This document shows, piece after piece, positions 10,328-22,267 of a stretch of DNA of 64,000 bases. The stretch is from Corallium rubrum (lineage: Eukaryota > Cnidaria > Anthozoa > Scleralcyonacea > Coralliidae): the NCBI GenBank assembly GCA_964035015.1, contig OZ035997.1, positions 17,130,923 to 17,194,922 of the forward strand, read 5' to 3'. Under the pieces are notes generated by a model. That model saw only the letters and a list, made by a program, of their open reading frames with translations, ran no database searches and had not been told where the DNA came from. Both the position numbers and the translations under genes were made by a program. The stretch's first letter is position 1, and every line of letters begins with the position of its first letter.

Positions 10328-10446
10328 CTTTTTCTTTTCTTTTCTTTCTTCTTTCAGACGCTTCGAGCGCGTGGGCTGACCTGGGCCGAACCACATCGTT
10401 GCTCCAGCTTCTTCCCGGGCAAAACATAACTTTTTTAGGGGTCGTT

Positions 10447-10634
10447 ATCGCTTCTCGGCCTATTGGCTAAGATCAAGTGTAGTATCTGTTCTTATCAGCT
10501 TAATATCTGATATGCCAGGCAACGCCTGGCTCATATATTAAACTGATTTTTGGGCTTCGGCCATGGGATTGAAGCTTGCTTCGCCCTGGCCACGGGTTGT
10601 CTCGGTATCGCACTACCTCCGAGTACGGCCCTCC
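10447..10634 (+). ncRNA. U2 snRNA copy 10 (3' hairpin variant)
   Basis: The RNA body matches copy 2, but two nt are missing where the 3' hairpin begins (CCTCCCCTTCGGGG), shortening the stem. If that hairpin matters for 3'-end formation, this copy may be impaired. Confidence 0.93.
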
Positions 10635-10952
10635 CCTTCGGGGAAGAACATCACTATCGAAAATAAAGCAAAAACTCATCAACAACACAACTACATACAC
10701 GGCTCCCTTCCACTAATTTCGCACATCAATTCTTTATATTTTACAGATATCAACAGAACCCATCGAGTTCGACGCCGCAAGACAACACCGTCGCTAAAGA
10801 CACCGAGAGGGTAGAGCAAGCACGTTTCTTTCCTCATTTTTGTTTAATCGGCATGCTGGCTATCGGAATTCAGTTGGCGACAAATTACCCTATTAACCAC
10901 ATGCCGCTGACTCGTAGTACCCGGTCATAGGCTTTCTGCGACAAACACATGC

Positions 10953-11041
10953 ATACTTACCTGACGCGAGAGGTACTTTGATCAACAAGGAAGTCCTCTC
11001 AGGATGAGGCCCTCTCATTGCACTTCGACTGGGTTGACTCC

Positions 11042-11073
<32 letters not shown>

Positions 11074-11116
11074 TATAATTTCTGGTAGTGGGGACCTGCG
11101 TTCGCGCTCGTCCCCT
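10953..11116 (+). ncRNA. U1 snRNA copy 10
   Basis: Full length; as copy 2. Confidence 0.95.
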
Positions 11117-11268
11117 TACAACAAACCAATCAAAAGCAAACTCATCCAACGCGCGAGCACACGGGCTTCGTGGAACATTCGATTTCACCGTTCTTATGTT
11201 CCTCGTCGACCTCTCGTGCCACAACGCCGAACGAGCGCTATAAAAGCGATATTTTCACCTCCTCCAAT

Positions 11269-11329
11269 GTCTACGACCATACCACCGGGAAAGCACCGGT
11301 TCTCGTCTGATCACCGAAGTTAAGCCCGG

Positions 11330-11364
<35 letters not shown>

Positions 11365-11388
11365 GGGAATACCCCGTGTCGTAGACAC
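11269..11388 (+). rRNA. 5S rRNA copy 10 (U62 type)
   Basis: Full length; as copy 1. Confidence 0.95.
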
Positions 11389-11507
11389 CTTTTTCTTTTC
11401 TTTTCTTTCTTCTTTCAGACGCTTCGAGCGCGTGGGCTGACCTGGGCCGAACCACATCGTTGCTCCAGCTTCTTCCCGGGCAAAACATAACTTTTTTAGG
11501 GGTCGTT

Positions 11508-11695
11508 ATCGCTTCTCGGCCTATTGGCTAAGATCAAGTGTAGTATCTGTTCTTATCAGCTTAATATCTGATATGCCAGGCAACGCCTGGCTCATATATT
11601 AAACTGATTTTTGGGCTTCGGCCATGGGATTGAAGCTTGCTTCGCCCTGGCCACGGGTTGTCTCGGTATCGCACTACCTCCGAGTACGGCCCTCT
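11508..11695 (+). ncRNA. U2 snRNA copy 11
   Basis: Full length; as copy 2. Confidence 0.95.
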
Positions 11696-12015
11696 TCCCT
11701 TCGGGGAAGAACATCACTATCGAAAATAAAGCAAAAACTCATCAACAACACAACTACATACACGGCTCCCTTCCACTAATTTCGCACATCAATTCTTTAT
11801 ATTTTACAGATATCAACAGAACCCATCGAGTTCGACGCCGCAAGACAACACCGTCGCTAAAGACACCGAGAGGGTAGAGCAAGCACGTTTCTTTCCTCAT
11901 TTTTGTTTAATCGGCATGCTGGCTATCGGAATTCAGTTGGCGACAAATTACCCTATTAACCACATGCCGCTGACTCGTAGTACCCGGTCATAGGCTTTCT
12001 GCGACAAACACATGC

Positions 12016-12104
12016 ATACTTACCTGACGCGAGAGGTACTTTGATCAACAAGGAAGTCCTCTCAGGATGAGGCCCTCTCATTGCACTTCGACTGGGTTGA
12101 CTCC

Positions 12105-12136
<32 letters not shown>

Positions 12137-12179
12137 TATAATTTCTGGTAGTGGGGACCTGCGTTCGCGCTCGTCCCCT
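12016..12179 (+). ncRNA. U1 snRNA copy 11
   Basis: Full length; as copy 2. Confidence 0.95.
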
Positions 12180-12331
12180 TACAACAAACCAATCAAAAGC
12201 AAACTCATCCAACGCGCGAGCACACGGGCTTCGTGGAACATTCGATTTCACCGTTCTTATGTTCCTCGTCGACCTCTCGTGCCACAACGCCGAACGAGCG
12301 CTATAAAAGCGATATTTTCACCTCCTCCAAT

Positions 12332-12392
12332 GTCTACGACCATACCACCGGGAAAGCACCGGTTCTCGTCTGATCACCGAAGTTAAGCCCGG

Positions 12393-12427
<35 letters not shown>

Positions 12428-12451
12428 GGGAATACCCCGTGTCGTAGACAC
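12332..12451 (+). rRNA. 5S rRNA copy 11 (U62 type)
   Basis: Full length. The downstream pyrimidine tract is 3 nt shorter than in units 1-10: the start of the A-to-B transition. Confidence 0.95.
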
Positions 12452-12567
12452 CTTTTTCTTTTTTTTTTCTTCTTTCAGACGCTTCGAGCGCGTGGGCTGA
12501 CCTGGGCCGAACCACATCGTTGCTCCAGCTTCTTCCCGGGCAAAACATAACTTTTTTATGGGTCGTT

Positions 12568-12755
12568 ATCGCTTCTCGGCCTATTGGCTAAGATCAAGTG
12601 TAGTATCTGTTCTTATCAGCTTAATATCTGATATGCCAGGCAACGCCTGGCTCATATATTAAACTGATTTTTGGGCTTCGGCCATGGGATTGAAGCTTGC
12701 TTCGCCCTGGCCACGGGTTGTCTCGGTATCGCACTACCTCCGAGTACGGCCCTCT
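12568..12755 (+). ncRNA. U2 snRNA copy 12
   Basis: Full length. First copy preceded by the type B TATGGGTCG instead of TAGGGGTCG. Confidence 0.95.
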
Positions 12756-13075
12756 TCCCTTCGGGGAAGAACATCACTATCGAAAATAAAGTAAAAACTC
12801 ATCAACAACACAACTACATACACGGCTCCCTTCCACTAATTTCGCACATCAATTCTTTATATTTTACAGATATCAACAGAACCCATCGAGTTCGACGCCG
12901 CAAGACAACACCGTCGCTAAAGACACCGAGAGGGTAGAGCAAGCACGTTTCTTTCCTCATTTTTGTTTAATCGGCATGCTGGCTATCGGAATTCAGTTGG
13001 CGACAAATTACCCTATTAACCACATGCCGCTGACTCGTAGTACCCGGTCATAGGCTTTCTGCGACAAACACATGC

Positions 13076-13164
13076 ATACTTACCTGACGCGAGAGGTACT
13101 TTGATCAACAAGGAAGTCCTCTCAGGATGAGGCCCTCTCATTGCACTTCGACTGGGTTGACTCC

Positions 13165-13196
<32 letters not shown>

Positions 13197-13239
13197 TATA
13201 ATTTCTGGTAGTGGGGACCTGCGTTCGCGCTCGTCCCCT
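13076..13239 (+). ncRNA. U1 snRNA copy 12
   Basis: Full length; as copy 2. Confidence 0.95.
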
Positions 13240-13391
13240 TACAACAAACCAATCAAAAGCAAACTCATCCAACGCGCGAGCACACGGGCTTCGTGGAACA
13301 TTCGATTTCACCGTTCTTATGTTCCTCGTCGACCTCTCGTGCCACAACGCCGAACGACCGCTATAAAAGCGATATTTTCACCTCCTCCAAT

Positions 13392-13453
13392 GTCTACGAC
13401 CATACCACCGGGAAAGCACCGGTTCTCGTCTGATCACCGAAGTTAAGCCCGGG

Positions 13454-13487
<34 letters not shown>

Positions 13488-13511
13488 GGGAATACCCCGT
13501 GTCGTAGACAC
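13392..13511 (+). rRNA. 5S rRNA copy 12 (G62 type)
   Basis: First copy with T62 replaced by G (GCCCGGGCGGGC). Otherwise as copy 1. Confidence 0.95.
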
Positions 13512-13626
13512 CTTTTTCTTTTTTCTTTCTTTTTCAGACGCTTCGAGCGCGTGGGCTGACCTGGGCCGAACCACATCGTTGCTCCAGCTTCTTCCCGGGC
13601 AAAACATAACTTTTTTATGGGTCGTT

Positions 13627-13814
13627 ATCGCTTCTCGGCCTATTGGCTAAGATCAAGTGTAGTATCTGTTCTTATCAGCTTAATATCTGATATGCCAGGC
13701 AACGCCTGGCTCATATATTAAACTGATTTTTGGGCTTCGGCCATGGGATTGAAGCTTGCTTCGCCCTGGCCACGGGTTGTCTCGGTATCGCACTACCTCC
13801 GAGTACGGCCCTCT
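13627..13814 (+). ncRNA. U2 snRNA copy 13
   Basis: Full length; as copy 2. Confidence 0.95.
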
Positions 13815-14134
13815 TCCCTTCGGGGAAGAACATCACTATCGAAAATAAAGTAAAAACTCATCAACAACACAACTACATACACGGCTCCCTTCCACTAATT
13901 TCGCACATCAATTCTTTATATTTTACAGATATCAACAGAACCCATCGAGTTCGACGCCGCAAGACAACACCGTCGCTAAAGACACCGAGAGGGTAGAGCA
14001 AGCACGTTTCTTTCCTCATTTTTGTTTAATCGGCATGCTGGCTATCGGAATTCAGTTGGCGACAAATTACCCTATTAACCACATGCCGCTGACTCGTAGT
14101 ACCCGGTCATAGGCTTTCTGCGACAAACACATGC

Positions 14135-14223
14135 ATACTTACCTGACGCGAGAGGTACTTTGATCAACAAGGAAGTCCTCTCAGGATGAGGCCCTCTCAT
14201 TGCACTTCGACTGGGTTGACTCC

Positions 14224-14255
<32 letters not shown>

Positions 14256-14298
14256 TATAATTTCTGGTAGTGGGGACCTGCGTTCGCGCTCGTCCCCT
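14135..14298 (+). ncRNA. U1 snRNA copy 13
   Basis: Full length; as copy 2. Confidence 0.95.
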
Positions 14299-14450
14299 TA
14301 CAACAAACCAATCAAAAGCAAACTCATCCAACGCGCGAGCACACGGGCTTCGTGGAACATTCGATTTCACCGTTCTTATGTTCCTCGTCGACCTCTCGTG
14401 CCACAACGCCGAACGACCGCTATAAAAGCGATATTTTCACCTCCTCCAAT

Positions 14451-14512
14451 GTCTACGACCATACCACCGGGAAAGCACCGGTTCTCGTCTGATCACCGAA
14501 GTTAAGCCCGGG

Positions 14513-14546
<34 letters not shown>

Positions 14547-14570
14547 GGGAATACCCCGTGTCGTAGACAC
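14451..14570 (+). rRNA. 5S rRNA copy 13 (G62 type)
   Basis: Full length; as copy 12. Confidence 0.95.
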
Positions 14571-14685
14571 CTTTTTCTTTTTTTCTTTCTTTTCAGACGC
14601 TTCGAGCGCGTGGGCTGACCTGGGCCGAACCACATCGTTGCTCCAGCTTCTTCCCGGGCAAAACATAACTTTTTTATGGGTCGTT

Positions 14686-14873
14686 ATCGCTTCTCGGCCT
14701 ATTGGCTAAGATCAAGTGTAGTATCTGTTCTTATCAGCTTAATATCTGATATGCCAGGCAACGCCTGGCTCATATATTAAACTGATTTTTGGGCTTCGGC
14801 CATGGGATTGAAGCTTGCTTCGCCCTGGCCACGGGTTGTCTCGGTATCGCACTACCTCCGAGTACGGCCCTCT
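14686..14873 (+). ncRNA. U2 snRNA copy 14
   Basis: Full length; as copy 2. Confidence 0.95.
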
Positions 14874-15193
14874 TCCCTTCGGGGAAGAACATCACTATCG
14901 AAAATAAAGTAAAAACTCATCAACAACACAACTACATACACGGCTCCCTTCCACTAATTTCGCACATCAATTCTTTATATTTTACAGATATCAACAGAAC
15001 CCATCGAGTTCGACGCCGCAAGACAACACCGTCGCTAAAGACACCGAGAGGGTAGAGCAAGCACGTTTCTTTCCTCATTTTTGTTTAATCGGCATGCTGG
15101 CTATCGGAATTCAGTTGGCGACAAATTACCCTATTAACCACATGCCGCTGACTCGTAGTACCCGGTCATAGGCTTTCTGCGACAAACACATGC

Positions 15194-15282
15194 ATACTTA
15201 CCTGACGCGAGAGGTACTTTGATCAACAAGGAAGTCCTCTCAGGATGAGGCCCTCTCATTGCACTTCGACTGGGTTGACTCC

Positions 15283-15314
<32 letters not shown>

Positions 15315-15357
15315 TATAATTTCTGGTAGTGGGGACCTGCGTTCGCGCTCGTCCCCT
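15194..15357 (+). ncRNA. U1 snRNA copy 14
   Basis: Full length; as copy 2. Confidence 0.95.
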
Positions 15358-15509
15358 TACAACAAACCAATCAAAAGCAAACTCATCCAACGCGCGAGCA
15401 CACGGGCTTCGTGGAACATTCGATTTCACCGTTCTTATGTTCCTCGTCGACCTCTCGTGCCACAACGCCGAACGACCGCTATAAAAGCGATATTTTCACC
15501 TCCTCCAAT

Positions 15510-15571
15510 GTCTACGACCATACCACCGGGAAAGCACCGGTTCTCGTCTGATCACCGAAGTTAAGCCCGGG

Positions 15572-15605
<34 letters not shown>

Positions 15606-15629
15606 GGGAATACCCCGTGTCGTAGACAC
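15510..15629 (+). rRNA. 5S rRNA copy 14 (G62 type)
   Basis: Full length; as copy 12. Confidence 0.95.
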
Positions 15630-15743
15630 CTTTTTCTTTTTTTCTTTCTTTCAGACGCTTCGAGCGCGTGGGCTGACCTGGGCCGAACCACATCGTTGCT
15701 CCAGCTTCTTCCCGGGCAAAACATAACTTTTTTATGGGTCGTT

Positions 15744-15931
15744 ATCGCTTCTCGGCCTATTGGCTAAGATCAAGTGTAGTATCTGTTCTTATCAGCTTAA
15801 TATCTGATATGCCAGGCAACGCCTGGCTCATATATTAAACTGATTTTTGGGCTTCGGCCATGGGATTGAAGCTTGCTTCGCCCTGGCCACGGGTTGTCTC
15901 GGTATCGCACTACCTCCGAGTACGGCCCTCT
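15744..15931 (+). ncRNA. U2 snRNA copy 15
   Basis: Full length; as copy 2. Confidence 0.95.
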
Positions 15932-16251
15932 TCCCTTCGGGGAAGAACATCACTATCGAAAATAAAGTAAAAACTCATCAACAACACAACTACATACACG
16001 GCTCCCTTCCACTAATTTCGCACATCAATTCTTTATATTTTACAGATATCAACAGAACCCATCGAGTTCGACGCCGCAAGACAACACCGTCGCTAAAGAC
16101 ACCGAGAGGGTAGAGCAAGCACGTTTCTTTCCTCATTTTTGTTTAATCGGCATGCTGGCTATCGGAATTCAGTTGGCGACAAATTACCCTATTAACCACA
16201 TGCCGCTGACTCGTAGTACCCGGTCATAGGCTTTCTGCGACAAACACATGC

Positions 16252-16340
16252 ATACTTACCTGACGCGAGAGGTACTTTGATCAACAAGGAAGTCCTCTCA
16301 GGATGAGGCCCTCTCATTGCACTTCGACTGGGTTGACTCC

Positions 16341-16372
<32 letters not shown>

Positions 16373-16415
16373 TATAATTTCTGGTAGTGGGGACCTGCGT
16401 TCGCGCTCGTCCCCT
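16252..16415 (+). ncRNA. U1 snRNA copy 15
   Basis: Full length; as copy 2. Confidence 0.95.
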
Positions 16416-16567
16416 TACAACAAACCAATCAAAAGCAAACTCATCCAACGCGCGAGCACACGGGCTTCGTGGAACATTCGATTTCACCGTTCTTATGTTC
16501 CTCGTCGACCTCTCGTGCCACAACGCCGAACGACCGCTATAAAAGCGATATTTTCACCTCCTCCAAT

Positions 16568-16629
16568 GTCTACGACCATACCACCGGGAAAGCACCGGTT
16601 CTCGTCTGATCACCGAAGTTAAGCCCGGG

Positions 16630-16663
<34 letters not shown>

Positions 16664-16687
16664 GGGAATACCCCGTGTCGTAGACAC
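16568..16687 (+). rRNA. 5S rRNA copy 15 (G62 type)
   Basis: Full length; as copy 12. Confidence 0.95.
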
Positions 16688-16800
16688 CTTTTTCTTTTTT
16701 CTTTCTTTCAGACGCTTCGAGCGCGTGGGCTGACCTGGGCCGAACCACATCGTTGCTCCAGCTTCTTCCCGGGCAAAACATAACTTTTTTATGGGTCGTT

Positions 16801-16988
16801 ATCGCTTCTCGGCCTATTGGCTAAGATCAAGTGTAGTATCTGTTCTTATCAGCTTAATATCTGATATGCCAGGCAACGCCTGGCTCATATATTAAACTGA
16901 TTTTTGGGCTTCGGCCATGGGATTGAAGCTTGCTTCGCCCTGGCCACGGGTTGTCTCGGTATCGCACTACCTCCGAGTACGGCCCTCT
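16801..16988 (+). ncRNA. U2 snRNA copy 16
   Basis: Full length; as copy 2. Confidence 0.95.
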
Positions 16989-17308
16989 TCCCTTCGGGGA
17001 AGAACATCACTATCGAAAATAAAGTAAAAACTCATCAACAACACAACTACATACACGGCTCCCTTCCACTAATTTCGCACATCAATTCTTTATATTTTAC
17101 AGATATCAACAGAACCCATCGAGTTCGACGCCGCAAGACAACACCGTCGCTAAAGACACCGAGAGGGTAGAGCAAGCACGTTTCTTTCCTCATTTTTGTT
17201 TAATCGGCATGCTGGCTATCGGAATTCAGTTGGCGACAAATTACCCTATTAACCACATGCCGCTGACTCGTAGTACCCGGTCATAGGCTTTCTGCGACAA
17301 ACACATGC

Positions 17309-17397
17309 ATACTTACCTGACGCGAGAGGTACTTTGATCAACAAGGAAGTCCTCTCAGGATGAGGCCCTCTCATTGCACTTCGACTGGGTTGACTCC

Positions 17398-17429
<32 letters not shown>

Positions 17430-17472
17430 TATAATTTCTGGTAGTGGGGACCTGCGTTCGCGCTCGTCCCCT
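17309..17472 (+). ncRNA. U1 snRNA copy 16
   Basis: Full length; as copy 2. Confidence 0.95.
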
Positions 17473-17624
17473 TACAACAAACCAATCAAAAGCAAACTCA
17501 TCCAACGCGCGAGCACACGGGCTTCGTGGAACATTCGATTTCACCGTTCTTATGTTCCTCGTCGACCTCTCGTGCCACAACGCCGAACGACCGCTATAAA
17601 AGCGATATTTTCACCTCCTCCAAT

Positions 17625-17686
17625 GTCTACGACCATACCACCGGGAAAGCACCGGTTCTCGTCTGATCACCGAAGTTAAGCCCGGG

Positions 17687-17720
<34 letters not shown>

Positions 17721-17744
17721 GGGAATACCCCGTGTCGTAGACAC
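17625..17744 (+). rRNA. 5S rRNA copy 16 (G62 type)
   Basis: Full length; as copy 12. Confidence 0.95.
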
Positions 17745-17857
17745 CTTTTTCTTTTTTCTTTCTTTCAGACGCTTCGAGCGCGTGGGCTGACCTGGGCCGA
17801 ACCACATCGTTGCTCCAGCTTCTTCCCGGGCAAAACATAACTTTTTTATGGGTCGTT

Positions 17858-18045
17858 ATCGCTTCTCGGCCTATTGGCTAAGATCAAGTGTAGTATCTGT
17901 TCTTATCAGCTTAATATCTGATATGCCAGGCAACGCCTGGCTCATATATTAAACTGATTTTTGGGCTTCGGCCATGGGATTGAAGCTTGCTTCGCCCTGG
18001 CCACGGGTTGTCTCGGTATCGCACTACCTCCGAGTACGGCCCTCT
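17858..18045 (+). ncRNA. U2 snRNA copy 17
   Basis: Full length; as copy 2. Confidence 0.95.
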
Positions 18046-18365
18046 TCCCTTCGGGGAAGAACATCACTATCGAAAATAAAGTAAAAACTCATCAACAACA
18101 CAACTACATACACGGCTCCCTTCCACTAATTTCGCACATCAATTCTTTATATTTTACAGATATCAACAGAACCCATCGAGTTCGACGCCGCAAGACAACA
18201 CCGTCGCTAAAGACACCGAGAGGGTAGAGCAAGCACGTTTCTTTCCTCATTTTTGTTTAATCGGCATGCTGGCTATCGGAATTCAGTTGGCGACAAATTA
18301 CCCTATTAACCACATGCCGCTGACTCGTAGTACCCGGTCATAGGCTTTCTGCGACAAACACATGC

Positions 18366-18454
18366 ATACTTACCTGACGCGAGAGGTACTTTGATCAACA
18401 AGGAAGTCCTCTCAGGATGAGGCCCTCTCATTGCACTTCGACTGGGTTGACTCC

Positions 18455-18486
<32 letters not shown>

Positions 18487-18529
18487 TATAATTTCTGGTA
18501 GTGGGGACCTGCGTTCGCGCTCGTCCCCT
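18366..18529 (+). ncRNA. U1 snRNA copy 17
   Basis: Full length; as copy 2. Confidence 0.95.
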
Positions 18530-18681
18530 TACAACAAACCAATCAAAAGCAAACTCATCCAACGCGCGAGCACACGGGCTTCGTGGAACATTCGATTTCA
18601 CCGTTCTTATGTTCCTCGTCGACCTCTCGTGCCACAACGCCGAACGACCGCTATAAAAGCGATATTTTCACCTCCTCCAAT

Positions 18682-18743
18682 GTCTACGACCATACCACCG
18701 GGAAAGCACCGGTTCTCGTCTGATCACCGAAGTTAAGCCCGGG

Positions 18744-18777
<34 letters not shown>

Positions 18778-18801
18778 GGGAATACCCCGTGTCGTAGACA
18801 C
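18682..18801 (+). rRNA. 5S rRNA copy 17 (G62 type)
   Basis: Full length; as copy 12. Confidence 0.95.
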
Positions 18802-18914
18802 CTTTTTCTTTTTTCTTTCTTTCAGACGCTTCGAGCGCGTGGGCTGACCTGGGCCGAACCACATCGTTGCTCCAGCTTCTTCCCGGGCAAAACATAACTT
18901 TTTTATGGGTCGTT

Positions 18915-19102
18915 ATCGCTTCTCGGCCTATTGGCTAAGATCAAGTGTAGTATCTGTTCTTATCAGCTTAATATCTGATATGCCAGGCAACGCCTGGCTC
19001 ATATATTAAACTGATTTTTGGGCTTCGGCCATGGGATTGAAGCTTGCTTCGCCCTGGCCACGGGTTGTCTCGGTATCGCACTACCTCCGAGTACGGCCCT
19101 CT
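18915..19102 (+). ncRNA. U2 snRNA copy 18
   Basis: Full length; as copy 2. Confidence 0.95.
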
Positions 19103-19422
19103 TCCCTTCGGGGAAGAACATCACTATCGAAAATAAAGTAAAAACTCATCAACAACACAACTACATACACGGCTCCCTTCCACTAATTTCGCACATCAAT
19201 TCTTTATATTTTACAGATATCAACAGAACCCATCGAGTTCGACGCCGCAAGACAACACCGTCGCTAAAGACACCGAGAGGGTAGAGCAAGCACGTTTCTT
19301 TCCTCATTTTTGTTTAATCGGCATGCTGGCTATCGGAATTCAGTTGGCGACAAATTACCCTATTAACCACATGCCGCTGACTCGTAGTACCCGGTCATAG
19401 GCTTTCTGCGACAAACACATGC

Positions 19423-19511
19423 ATACTTACCTGACGCGAGAGGTACTTTGATCAACAAGGAAGTCCTCTCAGGATGAGGCCCTCTCATTGCACTTCGACT
19501 GGGTTGACTCC

Positions 19512-19543
<32 letters not shown>

Positions 19544-19586
19544 TATAATTTCTGGTAGTGGGGACCTGCGTTCGCGCTCGTCCCCT
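19423..19586 (+). ncRNA. U1 snRNA copy 18
   Basis: Full length; as copy 2. Confidence 0.95.
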
Positions 19587-19738
19587 TACAACAAACCAAT
19601 CAAAAGCAAACTCATCCAACGCGCGAGCACACGGGCTTCGTGGAACATTCGATTTCACCGTTCTTATGTTCCTCGTCGACCTCTCGTGCCACAACGCCGA
19701 ACGACCGCTATAAAAGCGATATTTTCACCTCCTCCAAT

Positions 19739-19800
19739 GTCTACGACCATACCACCGGGAAAGCACCGGTTCTCGTCTGATCACCGAAGTTAAGCCCGGG

Positions 19801-19834
<34 letters not shown>

Positions 19835-19858
19835 GGGAATACCCCGTGTCGTAGACAC
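19739..19858 (+). rRNA. 5S rRNA copy 18 (G62 type)
   Basis: Full length; as copy 12. Confidence 0.95.
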
Positions 19859-19971
19859 CTTTTTCTTTTTTCTTTCTTTCAGACGCTTCGAGCGCGTGGG
19901 CTGACCTGGGCCGAACCACATCGTTGCTCCAGCTTCTTCCCGGGCAAAACATAACTTTTTTATGGGTCGTT

Positions 19972-20159
19972 ATCGCTTCTCGGCCTATTGGCTAAGATCA
20001 AGTGTAGTATCTGTTCTTATCAGCTTAATATCTGATATGCCAGGCAACGCCTGGCTCATATATTAAACTGATTTTTGGGCTTCGGCCATGGGATTGAAGC
20101 TTGCTTCGCCCTGGCCACGGGTTGTCTCGGTATCGCACTACCTCCGAGTACGGCCCTCT
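19972..20159 (+). ncRNA. U2 snRNA copy 19
   Basis: Full length. The U1 and 5S genes of this unit are diverged, but the U2 looks normal. Confidence 0.95.
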
Positions 20160-20479
20160 TCCCTTCGGGGAAGAACATCACTATCGAAAATAAAGTAAAA
20201 ACTCATCAACAACACAACTACATACACGGCTCCCTTCCACTAATTTCGCACATCAATTCTTTATATTTTACAGATATCAACAGAACCCATCGAGTTCGAC
20301 GCCGCAAGACAACACCGTCGCTAAAGACACCGAGAGGGTAGAGCAAGCACGTTTCTTTCCTCATTTTTGTTTAATCGGCATGCTGGCTATCGGAATTCAG
20401 TTGGCGACAAATTACCCTATTAACCACATGCCGCTGACTCGTAGTACCCGGTCATAGGCTTTCTGCGACAAACACATGC

Positions 20480-20643
20480 ACACTTTCCTGATGCGAGAGG
20501 TACTTTGATCAACAAGGAAGTCCTCTCAGGATGAGGCCCTCTCATTGCACTTCGACTGGGTTGACTCCTGCGATTACCCCAAATGTGGGTAACTTGAGCG
20601 TATAATTTCTGGTAGTGGGGACCTGCGTTCGCGCTCGTCCCCT
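20480..20643 (+). pseudogene. U1 snRNA copy 19, altered 5' end
   Basis: The 5' end reads ACACTTTCCTG instead of ATACTTACCTG, with changes at nt 2 and 7. Nucleotide 7 pairs with the +2 U of the intron GU, so A-to-T there should break normal 5' splice-site recognition. Further changes are C-to-T at nt 13 (20492) and nt 116 (20595). Most likely a decaying copy; a variant U1 of altered specificity is the alternative. Confidence 0.8.
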
Positions 20644-20795
20644 TACAACAAACCAATCAAAAGCAAACTCATCCAACGCGCGAGCACACGGGCTTCGTGG
20701 AACATTCGATTTCACCGTTCTTATGTTCCTCGTCGACCTCTCGTGCCACAACGCCGAACGACCGCTATAAAAGCGATATTTTCACCTCCTCCAAT

Positions 20796-20914
20796 GTCTA
20801 CGACCATACCACCGGGAAAGCACCGGTTCTCGTCTGATCACCGAAGTTAAGCCCGGGCGGGCGGGTTAGTACTTGGATGGGTGACGGCCTGGGAATACCC
20901 CGTCTCGTAGACAC
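20796..20914 (+). pseudogene. 5S rRNA copy 19, diverged
   Basis: G62 type with a one-G deletion (GCGGGTTAG), GTGACGGCC instead of GTGACCGCC in the C box, and CCGTCTCGTAG instead of CCGTGTCGTAG. Changes in the internal promoter and the stem suggest an inactive copy. The following spacer is also shorter and altered. Confidence 0.75.
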
Positions 20915-21022
20915 CTTTTTCTTTTTCTTTCAGACGCTTCGACCACGTGGGCTGACCTGGGCCGAACCACATCGTTGCTCCAGCTTCTTCCCGGGCAAAA
21001 CATAACTTTTTTATGGGTCGTT

Positions 21023-21210
21023 ATCGCTTCTCGGCCTATTGGCTAAGATCAAGTGTAGTATCTGTTCTTATCAGCTTAATATCTGATATGCCAGGCAACG
21101 CCTGGCTCATATATTAAACTGATTTTTGGGCTTCGGCCATGGGATTGAAGCTTGCTTCGCCCTGGCCACGGGTTGTCTCGGTATCGCACTACCTCCGAGT
21201 ACGGCCCTCT
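21023..21210 (+). ncRNA. U2 snRNA copy 20
   Basis: Full length; as copy 2. Confidence 0.95.
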
Positions 21211-21530
21211 TCCCTTCGGGGAAGAACATCACTATCGAAAATAAAGTAAAAACTCATCAACAACACAACTACATACACGGCTCCCTTCCACTAATTTCGC
21301 ACATCAATTCTTTATATTTTACAGATATCAACAGAACCCATCGAGTTCGACGCCGCAAGACAACACCGTCGCTAAAGACACCGAGAGGGTAGAGCAAGCA
21401 CGTTTCTTTCCTCATTTTTGTTTAATCGGCATGCTGGCTATCGGAATTCAGTTGGCGACAAATTACCCTATTAACCACATGCCGCTGACTCGTAGTACCC
21501 GGTCATAGGCTTTCTGCGACAAACACATGC

Positions 21531-21619
21531 ATACTTACCTGACGCGAGAGGTACTTTGATCAACAAGGAAGTCCTCTCAGGATGAGGCCCTCTCATTGCA
21601 CTTCGACTGGGTTGACTCC

Positions 21620-21651
<32 letters not shown>

Positions 21652-21694
21652 TATAATTTCTGGTAGTGGGGACCTGCGTTCGCGCTCGTCCCCT
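21531..21694 (+). ncRNA. U1 snRNA copy 20
   Basis: Full length with the normal 5' end, unlike its left neighbour. Confidence 0.95.
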
Positions 21695-21846
21695 TACAAC
21701 AAACCAATCAAAAGCAAACTCATCCAACGCGCGAGCACACGGGCTTCGTGGAACATTCGATTTCACCGTTCTTATGTTCCTCGTCGACCTCTCGTGCCAC
21801 AACGCCGAACGACCGCTATAAAAGCGATATTTTCACCTCCTCCAAT

Positions 21847-21908
21847 GTCTACGACCATACCACCGGGAAAGCACCGGTTCTCGTCTGATCACCGAAGTTA
21901 AGCCCGGG

Positions 21909-21942
<34 letters not shown>

Positions 21943-21966
21943 GGGAATACCCCGTGTCGTAGACAC
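21847..21966 (+). rRNA. 5S rRNA copy 20 (G62 type)
   Basis: Full length; as copy 12. Confidence 0.95.
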
Positions 21967-22079
21967 CTTTTTCTTTTTTCTTTCTTTCAGACGCTTCGAG
22001 CGCGTGGGCTGACCTGGGCCGAACCACATCGTTGCTCCAGCTTCTTCCCGGGCAAAACATAACTTTTTTATGGGTCGTT

Positions 22080-22267
22080 ATCGCTTCTCGGCCTATTGGC
22101 TAAGATCAAGTGTAGTATCTGTTCTTATCAGCTTAATATCTGATATGCCAGGCAACGCCTGGCTCATATATTAAACTGATTTTTGGGCTTCGGCCATGGG
22201 ATTGAAGCTTGCTTCGCCCTGGCCACGGGTTGTCTCGGTATCGCACTACCTCCGAGTACGGCCCTCT
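22080..22267 (+). ncRNA. U2 snRNA copy 21
   Basis: Full length; as copy 2. Confidence 0.95.
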
